Assembly (NCBI GenBank): GCA_018267355.1
Contig: JAFDYP010000197.1
Location: forward strand, 1-19,585
From: Bacteroidota bacterium
GTDB lineage: Bacteria > Bacteroidota > Bacteroidia > Chitinophagales > LD1
Direction of reading: 5' to 3'
DNA length: 19,585 bases
Shown piece after piece: positions 1-8,200 of the stretch; positions within the stretch are counted from its first letter, which is position 1; every line of letters starts with the position of its first letter. A program made the position numbers and the translations under genes. The notes under the pieces are model-generated. The model saw nothing but the letters and a program-made list of their open reading frames with translations. It made no database searches and was not told where the DNA came from.

Positions 1-859
1 AGTTGTTTGACACGATGCGCAGGTACTCCTTTGGACTCCACGTAGTCTGTGAACCAAGACCAGGCATGCTATTAAACTTGCCATAAGTCTGCCAGCCATT
101 GATGATCCATATTTCCTGCTTCAGATTGCGCGTAGGGAATAGCTGTATCCGCACGCCATTGAAGAACCACGGTGTATTGTCTGATGTGAAAGAAGGCTGA
201 TAGGTCCAGTTTTCACAGTTGTAGTACGAGAACAGGCCGACGTAAGACATAAAGATACCTGCATCCACATTGATGCCATGCATCTTATTGAAATGATAGC
301 CTGCATACGCTTCGCTGAAATATCGATAGGCTGTATTGAGATTGTAGCCGCCTCGATTCCAGCTGGCGTCATTTCTTGGCACCACGGTAGAGCGTGTACC
401 GAGCTGCAGCTGTATCTTGGCGCGGACATTCTTGTAGTTGAACTCGCCGCCCAGAGACGCGAGTGAGACCTCCACCTCATTATTCCGCGCCAGCGCAGTA
501 GAGCCTATCACCGTATTGTCTATCGGGTGTGCCAGAGAGGCTGTATAGTTCACATCTACCATTACTATGGGAGTGAAATACTTTGTGGCAAATGGCGTCT
601 CGTGTCTGCGGTCATTGCCATTCAGCCAGGTCAGGTCATATTGGGCAAATGGCGCTCCCGCAGCGCTGGTATCGATTGATCGCGGGTGCTTTTTCTTATC
701 CAGAAAGGCATCGAGGAAGCGCTGGCCTACTTCTTTTGCCTGAGTCTTGCCGCCAGATGTATTGGATGCTGTAGTGGTTTGAGTATTGACGTAGGTATCT
801 TGAGCAAATGCATGGCTGCATATGCCCAAGAACAGTATGGGTAAAAGCCGCTTCTTCAT
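1..859 (-). CDS. Outer-membrane beta-barrel porin of the kdp operon (BBP2/OmpL-like), 3' end outside window
   Basis: Partial gene of at least 286 codons running off the left edge. I translated it from the ATG at 859. It begins with a typical signal peptide (MKKRLLPILFLGICSHAFA, cleavage before QD). The mature part has the aromatic, alternating pattern of a barrel, including stretches such as GIFMSYVGLFSYYNCENW and PWFFNGVRIQLFP followed by QEIWIINGWQTYGKF, which I associate with the putative beta-barrel porin-2 family. It starts 6 nt after the kdpC stop, so it is almost certainly co-transcribed with kdpFABC. A porin at this operon position is recurrent in Bacteroidota and probably lets K+ or counter-ions cross the outer membrane; that role is inference. 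A KdpD-type sensor might follow beyond the edge. Confidence 0.85.
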   Translation of the reverse strand, partial: MKKRLLPILFLGICSHAFAQDTYVNTQTTTASNTSGGKTQAKEVGQRFLDAFLDKKKHPRSIDTSAAGAPFAQYDLTWLNGNDRRHETPFATKYFTPIVMVDVNYTASLAHPIDNTVIGSTALARNNEVEVSLASLGGEFNYKNVRAKIQLQLGTRSTVVPRNDASWNRGGYNLNTAYRYFSEAYAGYHFNKMHGINVDAGIFMSYVGLFSYYNCENWTYQPSFTSDNTPWFFNGVRIQLFPTRNLKQEIWIINGWQTYGKFNSMPGLGSQTTWSPKEYLRIVSNN

Positions 860-865
860 TTATGA

Positions 866-1429
866 TTATTTAGTGTGATCGAGGGAAATATTAAGTTGCA
901 GAACATTGACTTTAGAAGGTCCGAAGAGACCAAAGAGCGGTCCCTGTATATGCTGTGCTACGAGTGCTTTCAGCTTGTCTTCGGAGATGCCTCTGACCTT
1001 AGCGATACGAGGCACCTGTATATCTGCCGCCTCCGGCGAAATATCGGGATCGAGTCCACTGCCCGAGGCTGTGACCAGCTCTGCGGGTATATCAGCTCTT
1101 TTCACAGCAGGGTTCTTGATCAGAAAAGTATCGATAGCAGCCTGCACGGAGGCGAGATATTCAGGATTAGTAGGACCTTTGTTAGACCCACCTGACCCGG
1201 CAGCATTGTAGCCCACAGCAGAAGGACGGCCATTGAAATATTTATCCTGTGTGAAGGACTGACCTATCAGCGTATAGCCTACTGTTTTGCCATTAACCTC
1301 TACAGTATCGCCTTTGCCATGTGATGGAGTGAAGTATGCGATACCCCAGATAAAAGCCGGGTAAACTATGCAGCATACTACCAGTAAAACGACTGTGAGG
1401 CGGATGGCAGAAAAAACATGAGTCTTCAT
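866..1429 (-). CDS. kdpC: Potassium-transporting ATPase subunit C
   Basis: KdpC is the single-span accessory subunit of the KdpFABC K+ pump, thought to assist K+ binding or affinity of the complex. The 187-aa product has the family's usual length. One N-terminal membrane segment (about residues 8-33) is followed by an extracytoplasmic domain. Conserved KdpC blocks are visible: YFNGRPSAVGYNAAGSGGSN, then NPEYLASVQAAI, then the LVTASGSGLDPDISPEAA block with QVPRIAKVRGI, and the closing VNVLQLNISLD. It starts 6 nt after the kdpB stop and ends 6 nt before the porin start, inside the minus-strand operon. Confidence 0.97.
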   Translation of the reverse strand: MKTHVFSAIRLTVVLLVVCCIVYPAFIWGIAYFTPSHGKGDTVEVNGKTVGYTLIGQSFTQDKYFNGRPSAVGYNAAGSGGSNKGPTNPEYLASVQAAIDTFLIKNPAVKRADIPAELVTASGSGLDPDISPEAADIQVPRIAKVRGISEDKLKALVAQHIQGPLFGLFGPSKVNVLQLNISLDHTK

Positions 1430-1435
1430 GATCTT

Positions 1436-3481
1436 TTAATAAAATAATGTAACAATGAGGTCTATCACTTTGATACCGATGAAGGGTACGATGATTCCCC
1501 CCAGTCCGTATATCAGAAGGTTGCGGCGCAGAAGGGCGCTGGCACCTATCGGCTTGTACTGCACACCACGCAGGGCCAGTGGTATCAGCGCAGGGATGAT
1601 GATCGCATTGAAGATCACCGCCGAGAGGATAGCTGTCTCCGGTGAGTGCAGCCGCATGATGTTCATACTTTGCAAAGCAGGTATCGATGCAATGAAAAGT
1701 GCCGGTACGATAGCGAAATATTTGGCTACGTCATTGGCTATGGAGAAAGTGGTCAGCGTACCACGCGTCATCAGTAGCTGCTTGCCTATCTCTACGATCT
1801 CTATGAGCTTGGTAGGGTCGTTATCGAGGTCCACCATATTGCCGGCTTCTTTGGCTGCCTGTGTGCCGCTATTCATCGCTACGCCTACGTCTGCCTGTGC
1901 CAGTGCGGGTGCATCATTGGTACCATCACCCATCATGGCTACCAGCTTGCCCTGCTGCTGCTCGCGGCGGATATAGTTCATCTTATCCTCCGGCTTTGCC
2001 TCGGCTATGAAGTCATCCACACCAGCCTTCTCTGCTATAAATTTTGCGGTGAGCGGATTGTCACCAGTCACCATCACGGTCTTGACGCCCATCCTGCGCA
2101 GCCGCTCAAAGCGCTCACTGATACCGGGCTTGATGATATCTTGCAGCTCTATCACGCCGACCACTTTCTCATCCTGAGAGACTACCAGTGGTGTGCCTCC
2201 ATTGGAGGATATGAGCCTCACCCTTTCTGCTGTCTCATCAGGAAATTTATTACCTGCATTCTCCGTCAGCTTTTTGATCGCGTCATACGCACCCTTGCGG
2301 ATACGTTTGCCAGCAGGCAGATCTACACCGCTACAGCGCGTCTCAGCGGTGAACTTGATCATAGTAGCGCCGGCGATAGACAATCGCTGTGTAACATCCC
2401 TGCCAGCCAGCTCTACTATAGATTTACCCTCCGGTGTGTCATCTGCCAGAGATGAGAGTGCACATATTTCTATGAAACTTTTTTCTTCAATATCATTTGC
2501 CGGCCAGAAGCTGGTAGCTTTGCGGTTGCCTATCGTGATAGTGCCCGTCTTATCCAACAGCAGGGTGTCTATATCGCCGGCGGTCTCTACAGCTTTACCT
2601 GACTTTGTGATCACATTTGCGCGAAGGGCACGGTCCATGCCGGCTATACCGATGGCAGAGAGCAGGCCGCCGATAGTAGTGGGTATCAGGCATACGAAGA
2701 GCGAGATATAAGCTGCGATAGTGATAGGTGTATGCGCGTACTGCGCAAAGGGCTGCAAGGTCACGCACACGATCACAAAGACGAGCGTAAAGCCTGCCAG
2801 CAAGATGGTCAACGCGATCTCATTAGGCGTCTTCTGCCGCGAGGCTCCCTCTACGAGTGCAATCATCTTGTCGAGGAATGACTCGCCAGCCTCAGTGGTT
2901 ACTTGTACTTTGATGCGGTCTGAGAGGACTTTAGTACCACCCGTTACACTTGATTTATCGCCGCCGGCCTCCCGGATCACGGGGGCAGACTCACCTGTGA
3001 TGGCACTCTCATCTATCGTAGCGAGGCCCTCTATGATCTCACCGTCTGTCGGTATGATATCACCTGACTCGCAGAGGAAAACATCCCCCTTTCGCAGTTG
3101 TGAAGACATGACTGCTGTAGTCATGCTAAAGCCGGGCTTGTTATCCACCACCACCTTTGCCTGGGTTTCTTCCCGGGTCTTGCGCAGTGAGTCGGCTTGA
3201 GCTTTGCCACGGGCCTCTGCTATCGCTTCGGCAAAATTTGCGAATAGCAAGGTGAGAAAGAGGATCACAAAGACAACGAGATTATAGATAAAAGAGCCTT
3301 GTGTTTTATCACCGGAGATCAGTGTGTAGAGCGTGACTACGAGCATGACCAGGGTGCCCAGCTCTACGGTAAACATGACCGGATTGCGATACATGCTGCG
3401 TGGGTCCAGCTTGACAAAGCTCTGGCCCAGTGCCTCGCGCATCATGTCGGATTGGAATAAAGATGTATTCTGAGATTTCAT
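1436..3481 (-). CDS. kdpB: Potassium-transporting P-type ATPase subunit B
   Basis: Catalytic subunit of the KdpFABC complex in the inner membrane; ATP hydrolysis through an aspartyl-phosphate intermediate drives K+ uptake. The 681-aa product is full length. Visible landmarks are the actuator motif TGES at residues 162-165 (its serine is the one reported to be inhibited by phosphorylation in E. coli KdpB), the phosphorylation motif DKTGT at 310-314 with Asp310, and the hinge GDGTND at 518-523. Membrane segments lie around 36-56, 63-82, 222-242, 252-282 and in the C-terminal 90 residues. It sits 12 nt after kdpA and 6 nt before kdpC. No frameshift or missing catalytic residue was seen. Confidence 0.98.
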   Translation of the reverse strand: MKSQNTSLFQSDMMREALGQSFVKLDPRSMYRNPVMFTVELGTLVMLVVTLYTLISGDKTQGSFIYNLVVFVILFLTLLFANFAEAIAEARGKAQADSLRKTREETQAKVVVDNKPGFSMTTAVMSSQLRKGDVFLCESGDIIPTDGEIIEGLATIDESAITGESAPVIREAGGDKSSVTGGTKVLSDRIKVQVTTEAGESFLDKMIALVEGASRQKTPNEIALTILLAGFTLVFVIVCVTLQPFAQYAHTPITIAAYISLFVCLIPTTIGGLLSAIGIAGMDRALRANVITKSGKAVETAGDIDTLLLDKTGTITIGNRKATSFWPANDIEEKSFIEICALSSLADDTPEGKSIVELAGRDVTQRLSIAGATMIKFTAETRCSGVDLPAGKRIRKGAYDAIKKLTENAGNKFPDETAERVRLISSNGGTPLVVSQDEKVVGVIELQDIIKPGISERFERLRRMGVKTVMVTGDNPLTAKFIAEKAGVDDFIAEAKPEDKMNYIRREQQQGKLVAMMGDGTNDAPALAQADVGVAMNSGTQAAKEAGNMVDLDNDPTKLIEIVEIGKQLLMTRGTLTTFSIANDVAKYFAIVPALFIASIPALQSMNIMRLHSPETAILSAVIFNAIIIPALIPLALRGVQYKPIGASALLRRNLLIYGLGGIIVPFIGIKVIDLIVTLFY

Positions 3482-3493
3482 GAGTAGTCAGTC

Positions 3494-5215
3494 TTAGTAC
3501 ATGGAGAAATGCTCGGCTATCGGCCCGAGTGCCAGTGAGGGGAAGAAAGCCAGCGCAGCGATGATGAAGATGACACCAAAGACCATGAGGCCAAAGGTGG
3601 CAGTATCTGTCTGTAGTGTGCCTGCACTCTCGGGTATGTATTTCTTCTTTGCCAGTATGCCTGCTATGGCTACAGGACCGATGATAGGCAGGTAGCGCCC
3701 GAGTATCATCACAATACCGGCTGTGATATTCCAGAATGGATTATTATCACTCAGCCCTTCAAAGCCGCTGCCGTTATTAGCCGAGCTGGAGGTGTACTGA
3801 TAGAGCATCTGCGAGAAGCCGTGATAGCCGCCATTGCTTAGCCAGCCAGAGGCCTTGCCGCGAAACCACCAGCCCATAGCCGTATCATGTGCTGCGAAAT
3901 AAGATGACAGCGCTGTGCCTACCAGTATAAGGAATGGATGCAGCAGTGCGATCAGTATCGCGATCTTCATCTCACGCGCTTCGATCTTCTTGCCCAGAAA
4001 CTCCGGTGTGCGGCCTACCATGAGGCCACTGATGAAGACGGCGATGATGATAAAGATGTAGAAGTTTAGGATCCCGACACCCTTGCCACCGTAGAAGCAA
4101 TTGACCATCATGCCGAGCATCTGATTCATACCTGAGAGGGGCATGAAGCTATCGTGCATTGCATTCACCGAGCCGGTAGAGATCACGGTGGTGAGGATGC
4201 TCCAGTAGGCCGAGATGGCAGCGCCAAAGCGCACTTCCTTGCCCTCCATCGCGCCGCTGTGCATGTCTATGCCCATGTGGGTGATCATCGGGTTTCCTTT
4301 CACCTCCAGCATGATAGTCGCGATGGTGAGCAGCAGGAAGCCGATGGTCATCACGCTGAAGATCATCACAGCGAGTTTCCTCCTTTTGAGATAATAACCC
4401 AGTGCAAAGACCAGCGCCATAGGCAGCAGCGACTGCGCCATCAGCTCTATGATGCAGGTGAGGTAGTTAGGATTTTCAAACGGATGCGCACTATTGACTC
4501 CGAAGAAGCCACCGCCATTCGTGCCTAGATGCTTGATAGGTACAAAGGCCGCCACAGGGCCACGTGACACCTGTACGGTATCGCCTTGCAGCGTGGTGAT
4601 GGTATCCTTGCCCTCCCAGGTCATGGGCATGCCATTCAGCAGGAAGATGACGGCTACGATCACAGACAGCGGCAGCAATATCCGCGTGATAGTTTTCACG
4701 AAGTAGTTATAGAAATTTCCAAGCTTGTCCGTCGTGCGTTCCTTCATCGCATTGATTACCACGGCCAGCGCAGCGACACCAGTAGCCGCAGAGACGAACT
4801 GCAAAAACATCAGCACGCCTATCTGCGTGAAGTATGACACGCCCGTTTCGCCAGAGTAGTCTTGCAAGTTGCAATTGACCAGAAAGCTGATGGCAGTATT
4901 GAATGCCAGATCTGGCGACATGGATGGGTTGTGGTCGGGATTGAGCGGCAGCGAACCTTGCACCATCAGTATCACCATCGCGTAGAGAAACCACACGAAG
5001 TTGATCGTGAGTAGGGCGAGGAGATTTTCTTTCCAGTCCATCTCGCGAGTGGCATCTATACCGCTCACGCGGAAGAAGAACCGCTCTGCCGGAGCGAGGA
5101 AATCCAGCATGGTCCGCTCACCGGAGAAGACTTTTGCGATATACTTTCCCAACGGGATAGCGAGTAAAACGGTAGCAATGAAAGTGGCTACCACACCTAT
5201 GATCTCAGTATGCAT
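3494..5215 (-). CDS. kdpA: Potassium-transporting ATPase subunit A (K+ channel-like subunit)
   Basis: Membrane subunit that selects and passes K+; related to the Trk/Ktr superfamily. It has 573 aa, the usual size, and many hydrophobic segments. The selectivity-filter repeats are recognisable: SFLVNCNLQDYSGE in the first loop, LGTNGGGFFGVNSAHPFENP in the second, STGSVNAMHDSF in the third and SSSANNGSGFEGLSDNNPF in the fourth. The first loop reads VNCN where E. coli has TNTN. The ATG at 5215 lies 4 nt after the kdpF stop. Transcription is expected to be induced by K+ limitation through the sigma-54 regulator upstream; that is inference. Confidence 0.98.
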   Translation of the reverse strand: MHTEIIGVVATFIATVLLAIPLGKYIAKVFSGERTMLDFLAPAERFFFRVSGIDATREMDWKENLLALLTINFVWFLYAMVILMVQGSLPLNPDHNPSMSPDLAFNTAISFLVNCNLQDYSGETGVSYFTQIGVLMFLQFVSAATGVAALAVVINAMKERTTDKLGNFYNYFVKTITRILLPLSVIVAVIFLLNGMPMTWEGKDTITTLQGDTVQVSRGPVAAFVPIKHLGTNGGGFFGVNSAHPFENPNYLTCIIELMAQSLLPMALVFALGYYLKRRKLAVMIFSVMTIGFLLLTIATIMLEVKGNPMITHMGIDMHSGAMEGKEVRFGAAISAYWSILTTVISTGSVNAMHDSFMPLSGMNQMLGMMVNCFYGGKGVGILNFYIFIIIAVFISGLMVGRTPEFLGKKIEAREMKIAILIALLHPFLILVGTALSSYFAAHDTAMGWWFRGKASGWLSNGGYHGFSQMLYQYTSSSANNGSGFEGLSDNNPFWNITAGIVMILGRYLPIIGPVAIAGILAKKKYIPESAGTLQTDTATFGLMVFGVIFIIAALAFFPSLALGPIAEHFSMY

Positions 5216-5219
5216 AGCG

Positions 5220-5297
5220 TCAGAATTTTTCGGGTTTCAGCAAGACATAGATGAGGTACCCAAATACGAAAAGAGAGAGGACGAATAAGGCTGCCAT
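5220..5297 (-). CDS. kdpF: Potassium-transporting ATPase small subunit F, 25 aa
   Basis: A 25-residue single-span membrane peptide translated by hand from the ATG at 5297: MAALFVLSLFVFGYLIYVLL followed by KPEKF. The core GYLIYVLLKPEKF is a very typical KdpF ending. KdpF stabilises the KdpABC complex in E. coli. The stop lies 4 nt before the kdpA start. It is too short for usual gene-calling cut-offs. Confidence 0.93.
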   Translation of the reverse strand: MAALFVLSLFVFGYLIYVLLKPEKF

Positions 5298-5300
5298 CGG

Positions 5301-5384
5301 TCAGATTTTATCAAAAAATGAAATAGAGCGGTAGAAGACCGCAAAGCAGGCCACACCGGCCAGTATGAGGAGAGCGGCTACCAT
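5301..5384 (-). CDS. 27-aa membrane peptide upstream of kdpF
   Basis: Short open frame from the ATG at 5384: MVAALLILAGVACFAVFYRS followed by ISFFDKI. It has one hydrophobic segment (residues 2-17) and a short polar tail. It starts 3 nt after the stop of the 123-aa gene and ends 3 nt before the kdpF ATG, so the three frames are packed without wasted bases. That packing, plus its KdpF-like size and topology, argues it is a real gene. It may be a second small subunit or modulator of the Kdp pump. I recall similar peptides ending in F-x-K-I beside kdpF in other Bacteroidota, but could not check this. Confidence 0.7.
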   Translation of the reverse strand: MVAALLILAGVACFAVFYRSISFFDKI

Positions 5385-5387
5385 GGC

Positions 5388-5759
5388 TTATACAGTTTTG
5401 GCATAGAGCAGCTGATAATACTCGGTACCAAAGTCGCGGATGAACTCTGTGCGCACCTCAGGCGTAGGCGCAAAGGAATGCTCCAGCAGGCGGCTCACAG
5501 GATCGATATAGAGATTGATCACGGCAAAGCGTACTGCCTGCGAACCCTCTGCCAGCAGCCCGTGTGCCGCATGAAAGCAGCGCAGCACCTCATCAGTGCG
5601 GTGGCCAGCCAGCATATCTTTGGTATGTGCGGCAAGGCAGGAGATACTTTTGAAGATCTCGCTGCGGTCATCTATGAGCTGTAGCTCACGCGCTATAGCA
5701 GGTACCTCAGCAGAGATAGAGATGCGGACGTCATGGTCGGTGATCATATTGTTTGACAT
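5388..5759 (-). CDS. Unknown 123-aa protein, first gene of the kdp operon
   Basis: I do not recognise this protein with certainty. From the ATG at 5759 it gives about 123 aa, soluble, with no signal peptide or membrane segment, and mostly predicted helix (PAIARELQLIDDRSEIFKSI, then AVINLYIDPVSRLLEHSF). A GTG nine codons upstream (5786) keeps the frame open, but that GTG lies inside the candidate sigma-54 promoter. If the promoter is right, transcription starts near 5762 and translation uses the ATG at 5759 (nearly leaderless) or the one at 5747. It ends 3 nt before the 27-aa gene. Its position suggests an accessory or regulatory role for Kdp. Confidence 0.75.
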   Translation of the reverse strand: MSNNMITDHDVRISISAEVPAIARELQLIDDRSEIFKSISCLAAHTKDMLAGHRTDEVLRCFHAAHGLLAEGSQAVRFAVINLYIDPVSRLLEHSFAPTPEVRTEFIRDFGTEYYQLLYAKTV

Positions 5760-5773
5760 TTGCACCGCTATGG

Positions 5774-5788
5774 GCAAAGCAAACACCA
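5774..5788 (-). promoter_or_regulatory. Candidate sigma-54 promoter of the kdp operon
   Basis: Read on the minus strand the sequence is TGGTGTTTGCTTTGC. It has the invariant TGG and TTGC parts with exactly ten bases between GG and GC, as in the consensus TGGCAC-N5-TTGC. The predicted start of transcription is near 5762. It is the only GG-N10-GC arrangement I found on this strand between 5760 and 6050. A GAFTGA-type activator is encoded just upstream, which makes a sigma-54 promoter expected here. Confidence 0.5.
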
Positions 5789-5880
5789 GAAAAGCAGATG
5801 CGCCAATAGTGGGCTGATATACAGTATATTATACCTGCTATCGCAGAAATCTACCGACGCAGCTGCACACAAAGCCTTTA

Positions 5881-5915
5881 AAAATGAGAAGGTCGGATTC
5901 TCAAAATGAGAGGGT
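5881..5915. promoter_or_regulatory. Candidate activator-binding region (dyad plus direct repeat)
   Basis: TGAGAA at 5885-5890 and TTCTCA at 5898-5903 form a perfect 6-bp dyad with a 7-nt spacer. In addition AAAATGAGAAGGT (5881-5893) is repeated as AAAATGAGAGGGT (5903-5915), 22 nt apart, about two helical turns. The region lies about 120-155 nt upstream of the predicted sigma-54 start at 5762, the usual distance for an NtrC-type enhancer. The link to the neighbouring regulator is inference. Confidence 0.4.
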
Positions 5916-5921
5916 GAAGGC

Positions 5922-6055
5922 TTAATCTATCTTGGGAAGGCTAAAATGCGAATCGAATTAAGTAGCACACTGATCCTACGGATAAAACAGATCTAAAATG
6001 ATAAATCAGTGTCATCCGTGTGATTGTATCAAAGCCTTCCCCTAAGAAAGATTTA
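5922..6055. repeat. Imperfect inverted-repeat element (MITE-like), about 134 bp
   Basis: The left arm (about 5922-5942, containing CTTGGGAAGGCT) and the right arm (about 6033-6055, containing AGCCTTCCCCTAAG) are imperfect reverse complements over about 20 bases. Between them are nested inverted words: CACTGAT near 5967 with ATCAGTG near 6004, and ACGGAT near 5978 with ATCCGT near 6014. No reading frame is present. The right arm reaches the last codons of the response-regulator gene. It looks like an intergenic palindromic repeat element; other copies in the genome would be needed to confirm this. Confidence 0.5.
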
Positions 6056-7381
6056 ATCTAAAGAATACTCCTTCAGCTTGCGATAGAGCGTAGCTAGAGC
6101 GATATTGAGCAGGCGGGCAGCTTCGGTCTTATTGCCGTGGGTATGCTCCAGCACCATCTGTATGTGGCGGCGCTCCATCTCTGCTAGGTCATAGGTGAGC
6201 GGCTGCGCAGTATCATCCTTGAAATCAAATGGCAGCACGGCAGGCGTCAGCTCACTCTGAGAGAGAATGACAGCACGCTCTATCACATTCTTCAGCTCGC
6301 GTATATTGCCGCGCCAGCGGTGGCCTTGCAGCGCTGTGAGAAAGGCTGCCTGCATCACCGGCGCCGCCTTATTTACCTTATCAGCAAAGACGCGGATGAA
6401 GTGTTTGGCCAGCACCTCTATATCAGCCCGTCTCTCATCGAGAGAGGGTATATTGATCTGAAACACCGAGAGACGGTAGTAAAGGTCCGCGCGAAAAAGC
6501 CCCTGGTCACTCTCTGCTTTCAGGTCGCGGTTGGTCGCTGCTATCACGCGCACATTGACACTGGTCGTCCTCGTATCGCCCACGCGGATGTACTCGCCAG
6601 TCTCCAGCACGCGCAGCAGCTTGGCCTGCAGGTCGAGGCTCATCTCCCCTATCTCATCCAGGAAGATCGTACCGCCATTGGCCTCCTCCAGCAGTCCCTT
6701 TTTATCCTTCATAGCACCGGTAAAGGCACCTGCTTTATGACCGAATAACTCACTCTCCAGTATCTCACGGCCCAGTGCACTACAGTTCACCGCCAGAAAG
6801 GTATTGCCCCTGCGCTCACTGGCCTCATGTATGCTCTGTGCAAACACCTCCTTGCCCGTACCCGTCTCTCCCAGCAGCAGCACAGTGGCATCTGTAGGCG
6901 CTACACGCTGTGCCAGATCTTTGGCTGCGAGTATGGCAGGTGAGCTGCCGAGGATATTGGAGAAATTGTATTTGTCAGCTACGCGCTTTTCCAGCTGGAG
7001 GACGCGCTTTTGCAGACGTGCTTTCTCAAGGGCTTTGCTCAGCACCGGCAGTATCTTCTCATTGTCATCGCCCTTCACCAGATAGTCGAATGCACCATTT
7101 TTGATAGCGCGCACCCCATCTGCTATGGTACCGAATGCAGTGAGGACGATCACCTCTATGCAGGGATACTTCTCGCGGATGGTGCGGCTCAGGTCCACAC
7201 CATTGCTATCGGGCAGTTTCACATCACTGATCACCACCTGTATGTCCTCCCGCTCCAGCAGCCGCATCCCGGCAGCGGCAGTAGATGCCTCATGCACCTG
7301 GTAGCCCTCCAGGCTGATGATGCGCGTGAGCAGGCTGCGCAGTTTCTCCTCATCATCTATGATCAGTATGGACTGTTTCAT
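6053..7381 (-). CDS. Sigma-54-dependent response regulator (NtrC family), probable kdp activator
   Basis: Receiver, AAA+ and Fis-type DNA-binding domains in order. I chose the ATG at 7381 ([12 protein letters not shown], 442 aa) because the 22 residues upstream are not part of a receiver fold. The receiver (1-115) has acidic Asp9/Asp10, phospho-acceptor Asp53, Thr81 and Lys103. The AAA+ domain shows Walker A GETGTGKE (171-178), the sigma-54 contact loop GAFTGA (218-223) and Walker [13 protein letters not shown] (236-247). The C-terminus ([20 protein letters not shown]) is a Fis-type helix-turn-helix. It sits directly upstream of the kdp genes on the same strand and probably replaces KdpE as their regulator, activated by a sensor kinase not in this window. 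Confidence 0.93.
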   Translation of the reverse strand: MKQSILIIDDEEKLRSLLTRIISLEGYQVHEASTAAAGMRLLEREDIQVVISDVKLPDSNGVDLSRTIREKYPCIEVIVLTAFGTIADGVRAIKNGAFDYLVKGDDNEKILPVLSKALEKARLQKRVLQLEKRVADKYNFSNILGSSPAILAAKDLAQRVAPTDATVLLLGETGTGKEVFAQSIHEASERRGNTFLAVNCSALGREILESELFGHKAGAFTGAMKDKKGLLEEANGGTIFLDEIGEMSLDLQAKLLRVLETGEYIRVGDTRTTSVNVRVIAATNRDLKAESDQGLFRADLYYRLSVFQINIPSLDERRADIEVLAKHFIRVFADKVNKAAPVMQAAFLTALQGHRWRGNIRELKNVIERAVILSQSELTPAVLPFDFKDDTAQPLTYDLAEMERRHIQMVLEHTHGNKTEAARLLNIALATLYRKLKEYSLD

Positions 7382-7454
7382 GCTGCGAAAGTAGAAAAGT
7401 AATCTGCGGCAGATAAAGAATAGTTTGTTGACGACGAGCTGGGCCAACCATACT

Positions 7455-7480
7455 AAAAAACCATTCGCTTTCGCGAGGGG
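7455..7480 (-). terminator. Probable intrinsic terminator after the HupE/UreJ-family gene
   Basis: On the minus strand TCGC-GAAA-GCGA forms a short stem with a GNRA tetraloop (7465-7476). CC/GG pairs across a small internal loop could extend it. A run of six T follows (7455-7460). It lies about 60 nt downstream of the HupE-family stop and upstream of the response regulator, so it would separate the two transcription units. Confidence 0.55.
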
Positions 7481-7540
7481 CTTTAAGTTTTTAGCAGAAA
7501 GCTATCTGTAGGGTATACTTCTCCCCTACCTCAAGCCCTG

Positions 7541-8197
7541 CTAAGCTGTGAGTCTCACAATGGTCCAGTATATAGCCACCAGCGCGATGAGCCCGGACAG
7601 AGGATATACGATATACCGCCTGTACCATGGCTTATGACCAAACCAGTAGATGAGGCTGAAGTACGTACCCAGGATAATAGTAGCCTGCCCCAGTTCTACT
7701 CCTACATTAAATGAGATAAGAGAGGTATAGAATGCATTTCTCGGCAGGCCCAGTTCATTCAGCGCAGAGGCGAACCCCATGCCATGCACGAGGCCGAAAG
7801 CAAAGACCACCAGTACCCGCCAGGGCTTCAACTCTGTGATCACGATATTCTCTATAGCTATGAATGCTATAGAAAGCGCTATGATCGGTTCTACGATGGC
7901 GGGAGGCACTACGATGATGTTTTTCATAGATAGTATCAGTGTCAGGGTGTGTGCCACCGTGAAAGCCGTGGCCTGCCATAGCAGCGTCCTGATATTGGTG
8001 CTCAGCAGGCACAGACCGGCTACGAAAAGGATATGATCGAAGCCATCGGGCAGGATGTGCTTGTAGCCGAGTACGAGATAGTACCACACTACGTTGTGTA
8101 TGGGTACGCGCTCCAGCTGATAGTTGATGGTATGAGCGGATAGCTGCACGGCTGCCATGACGAACAGCGCGAGCCCGAGCGGCTTTTTGGAGTTCAT
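7541..8197 (-). CDS. HupE/UreJ-family membrane protein (putative metal permease)
   Basis: The 218-aa product has an N-terminal hydrophobic segment or signal and about six further membrane helices. Motifs typical of the HupE/UreJ_2 group are present: GYKHILPDGFDHILFV near residue 44, FTVAHTLTL near 78, EPIIALSIAFIAIEN near 102, FGLVHGMGFA near 134 and FNVGVELGQ near 164. The conserved His, Asp and Glu residues within helices are the usual argument for Ni/Co transport in related HupE and UreJ proteins, but the substrate of this subgroup is not established. It begins 3 nt after the TPR gene stop, so the two are translated from one message. Confidence 0.88.
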   Translation of the reverse strand: MNSKKPLGLALFVMAAVQLSAHTINYQLERVPIHNVVWYYLVLGYKHILPDGFDHILFVAGLCLLSTNIRTLLWQATAFTVAHTLTLILSMKNIIVVPPAIVEPIIALSIAFIAIENIVITELKPWRVLVVFAFGLVHGMGFASALNELGLPRNAFYTSLISFNVGVELGQATIILGTYFSLIYWFGHKPWYRRYIVYPLSGLIALVAIYWTIVRLTA

Positions 8198-8200
8198 GAC

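Noticed and set aside
121..480. Open frame of 119 aa on the minus strand
   Set aside because: It overlaps the porin in another frame; the porin frame has a signal peptide and barrel-like composition.
2193..2711. 172-aa open frame on the plus strand
   Set aside because: Antisense to kdpB, whose catalytic motifs fix the true frame; the composition is that of a reverse-strand shadow.
4707..4994. 95-aa minus-strand frame inside kdpA
   Set aside because: Out of frame with kdpA, which is intact through the region.
7382..7447. 22-residue N-terminal extension of the response regulator
   Set aside because: The receiver domain begins directly at the ATG at 7381; the extension is not conserved-looking and lies in an AT-rich leader.
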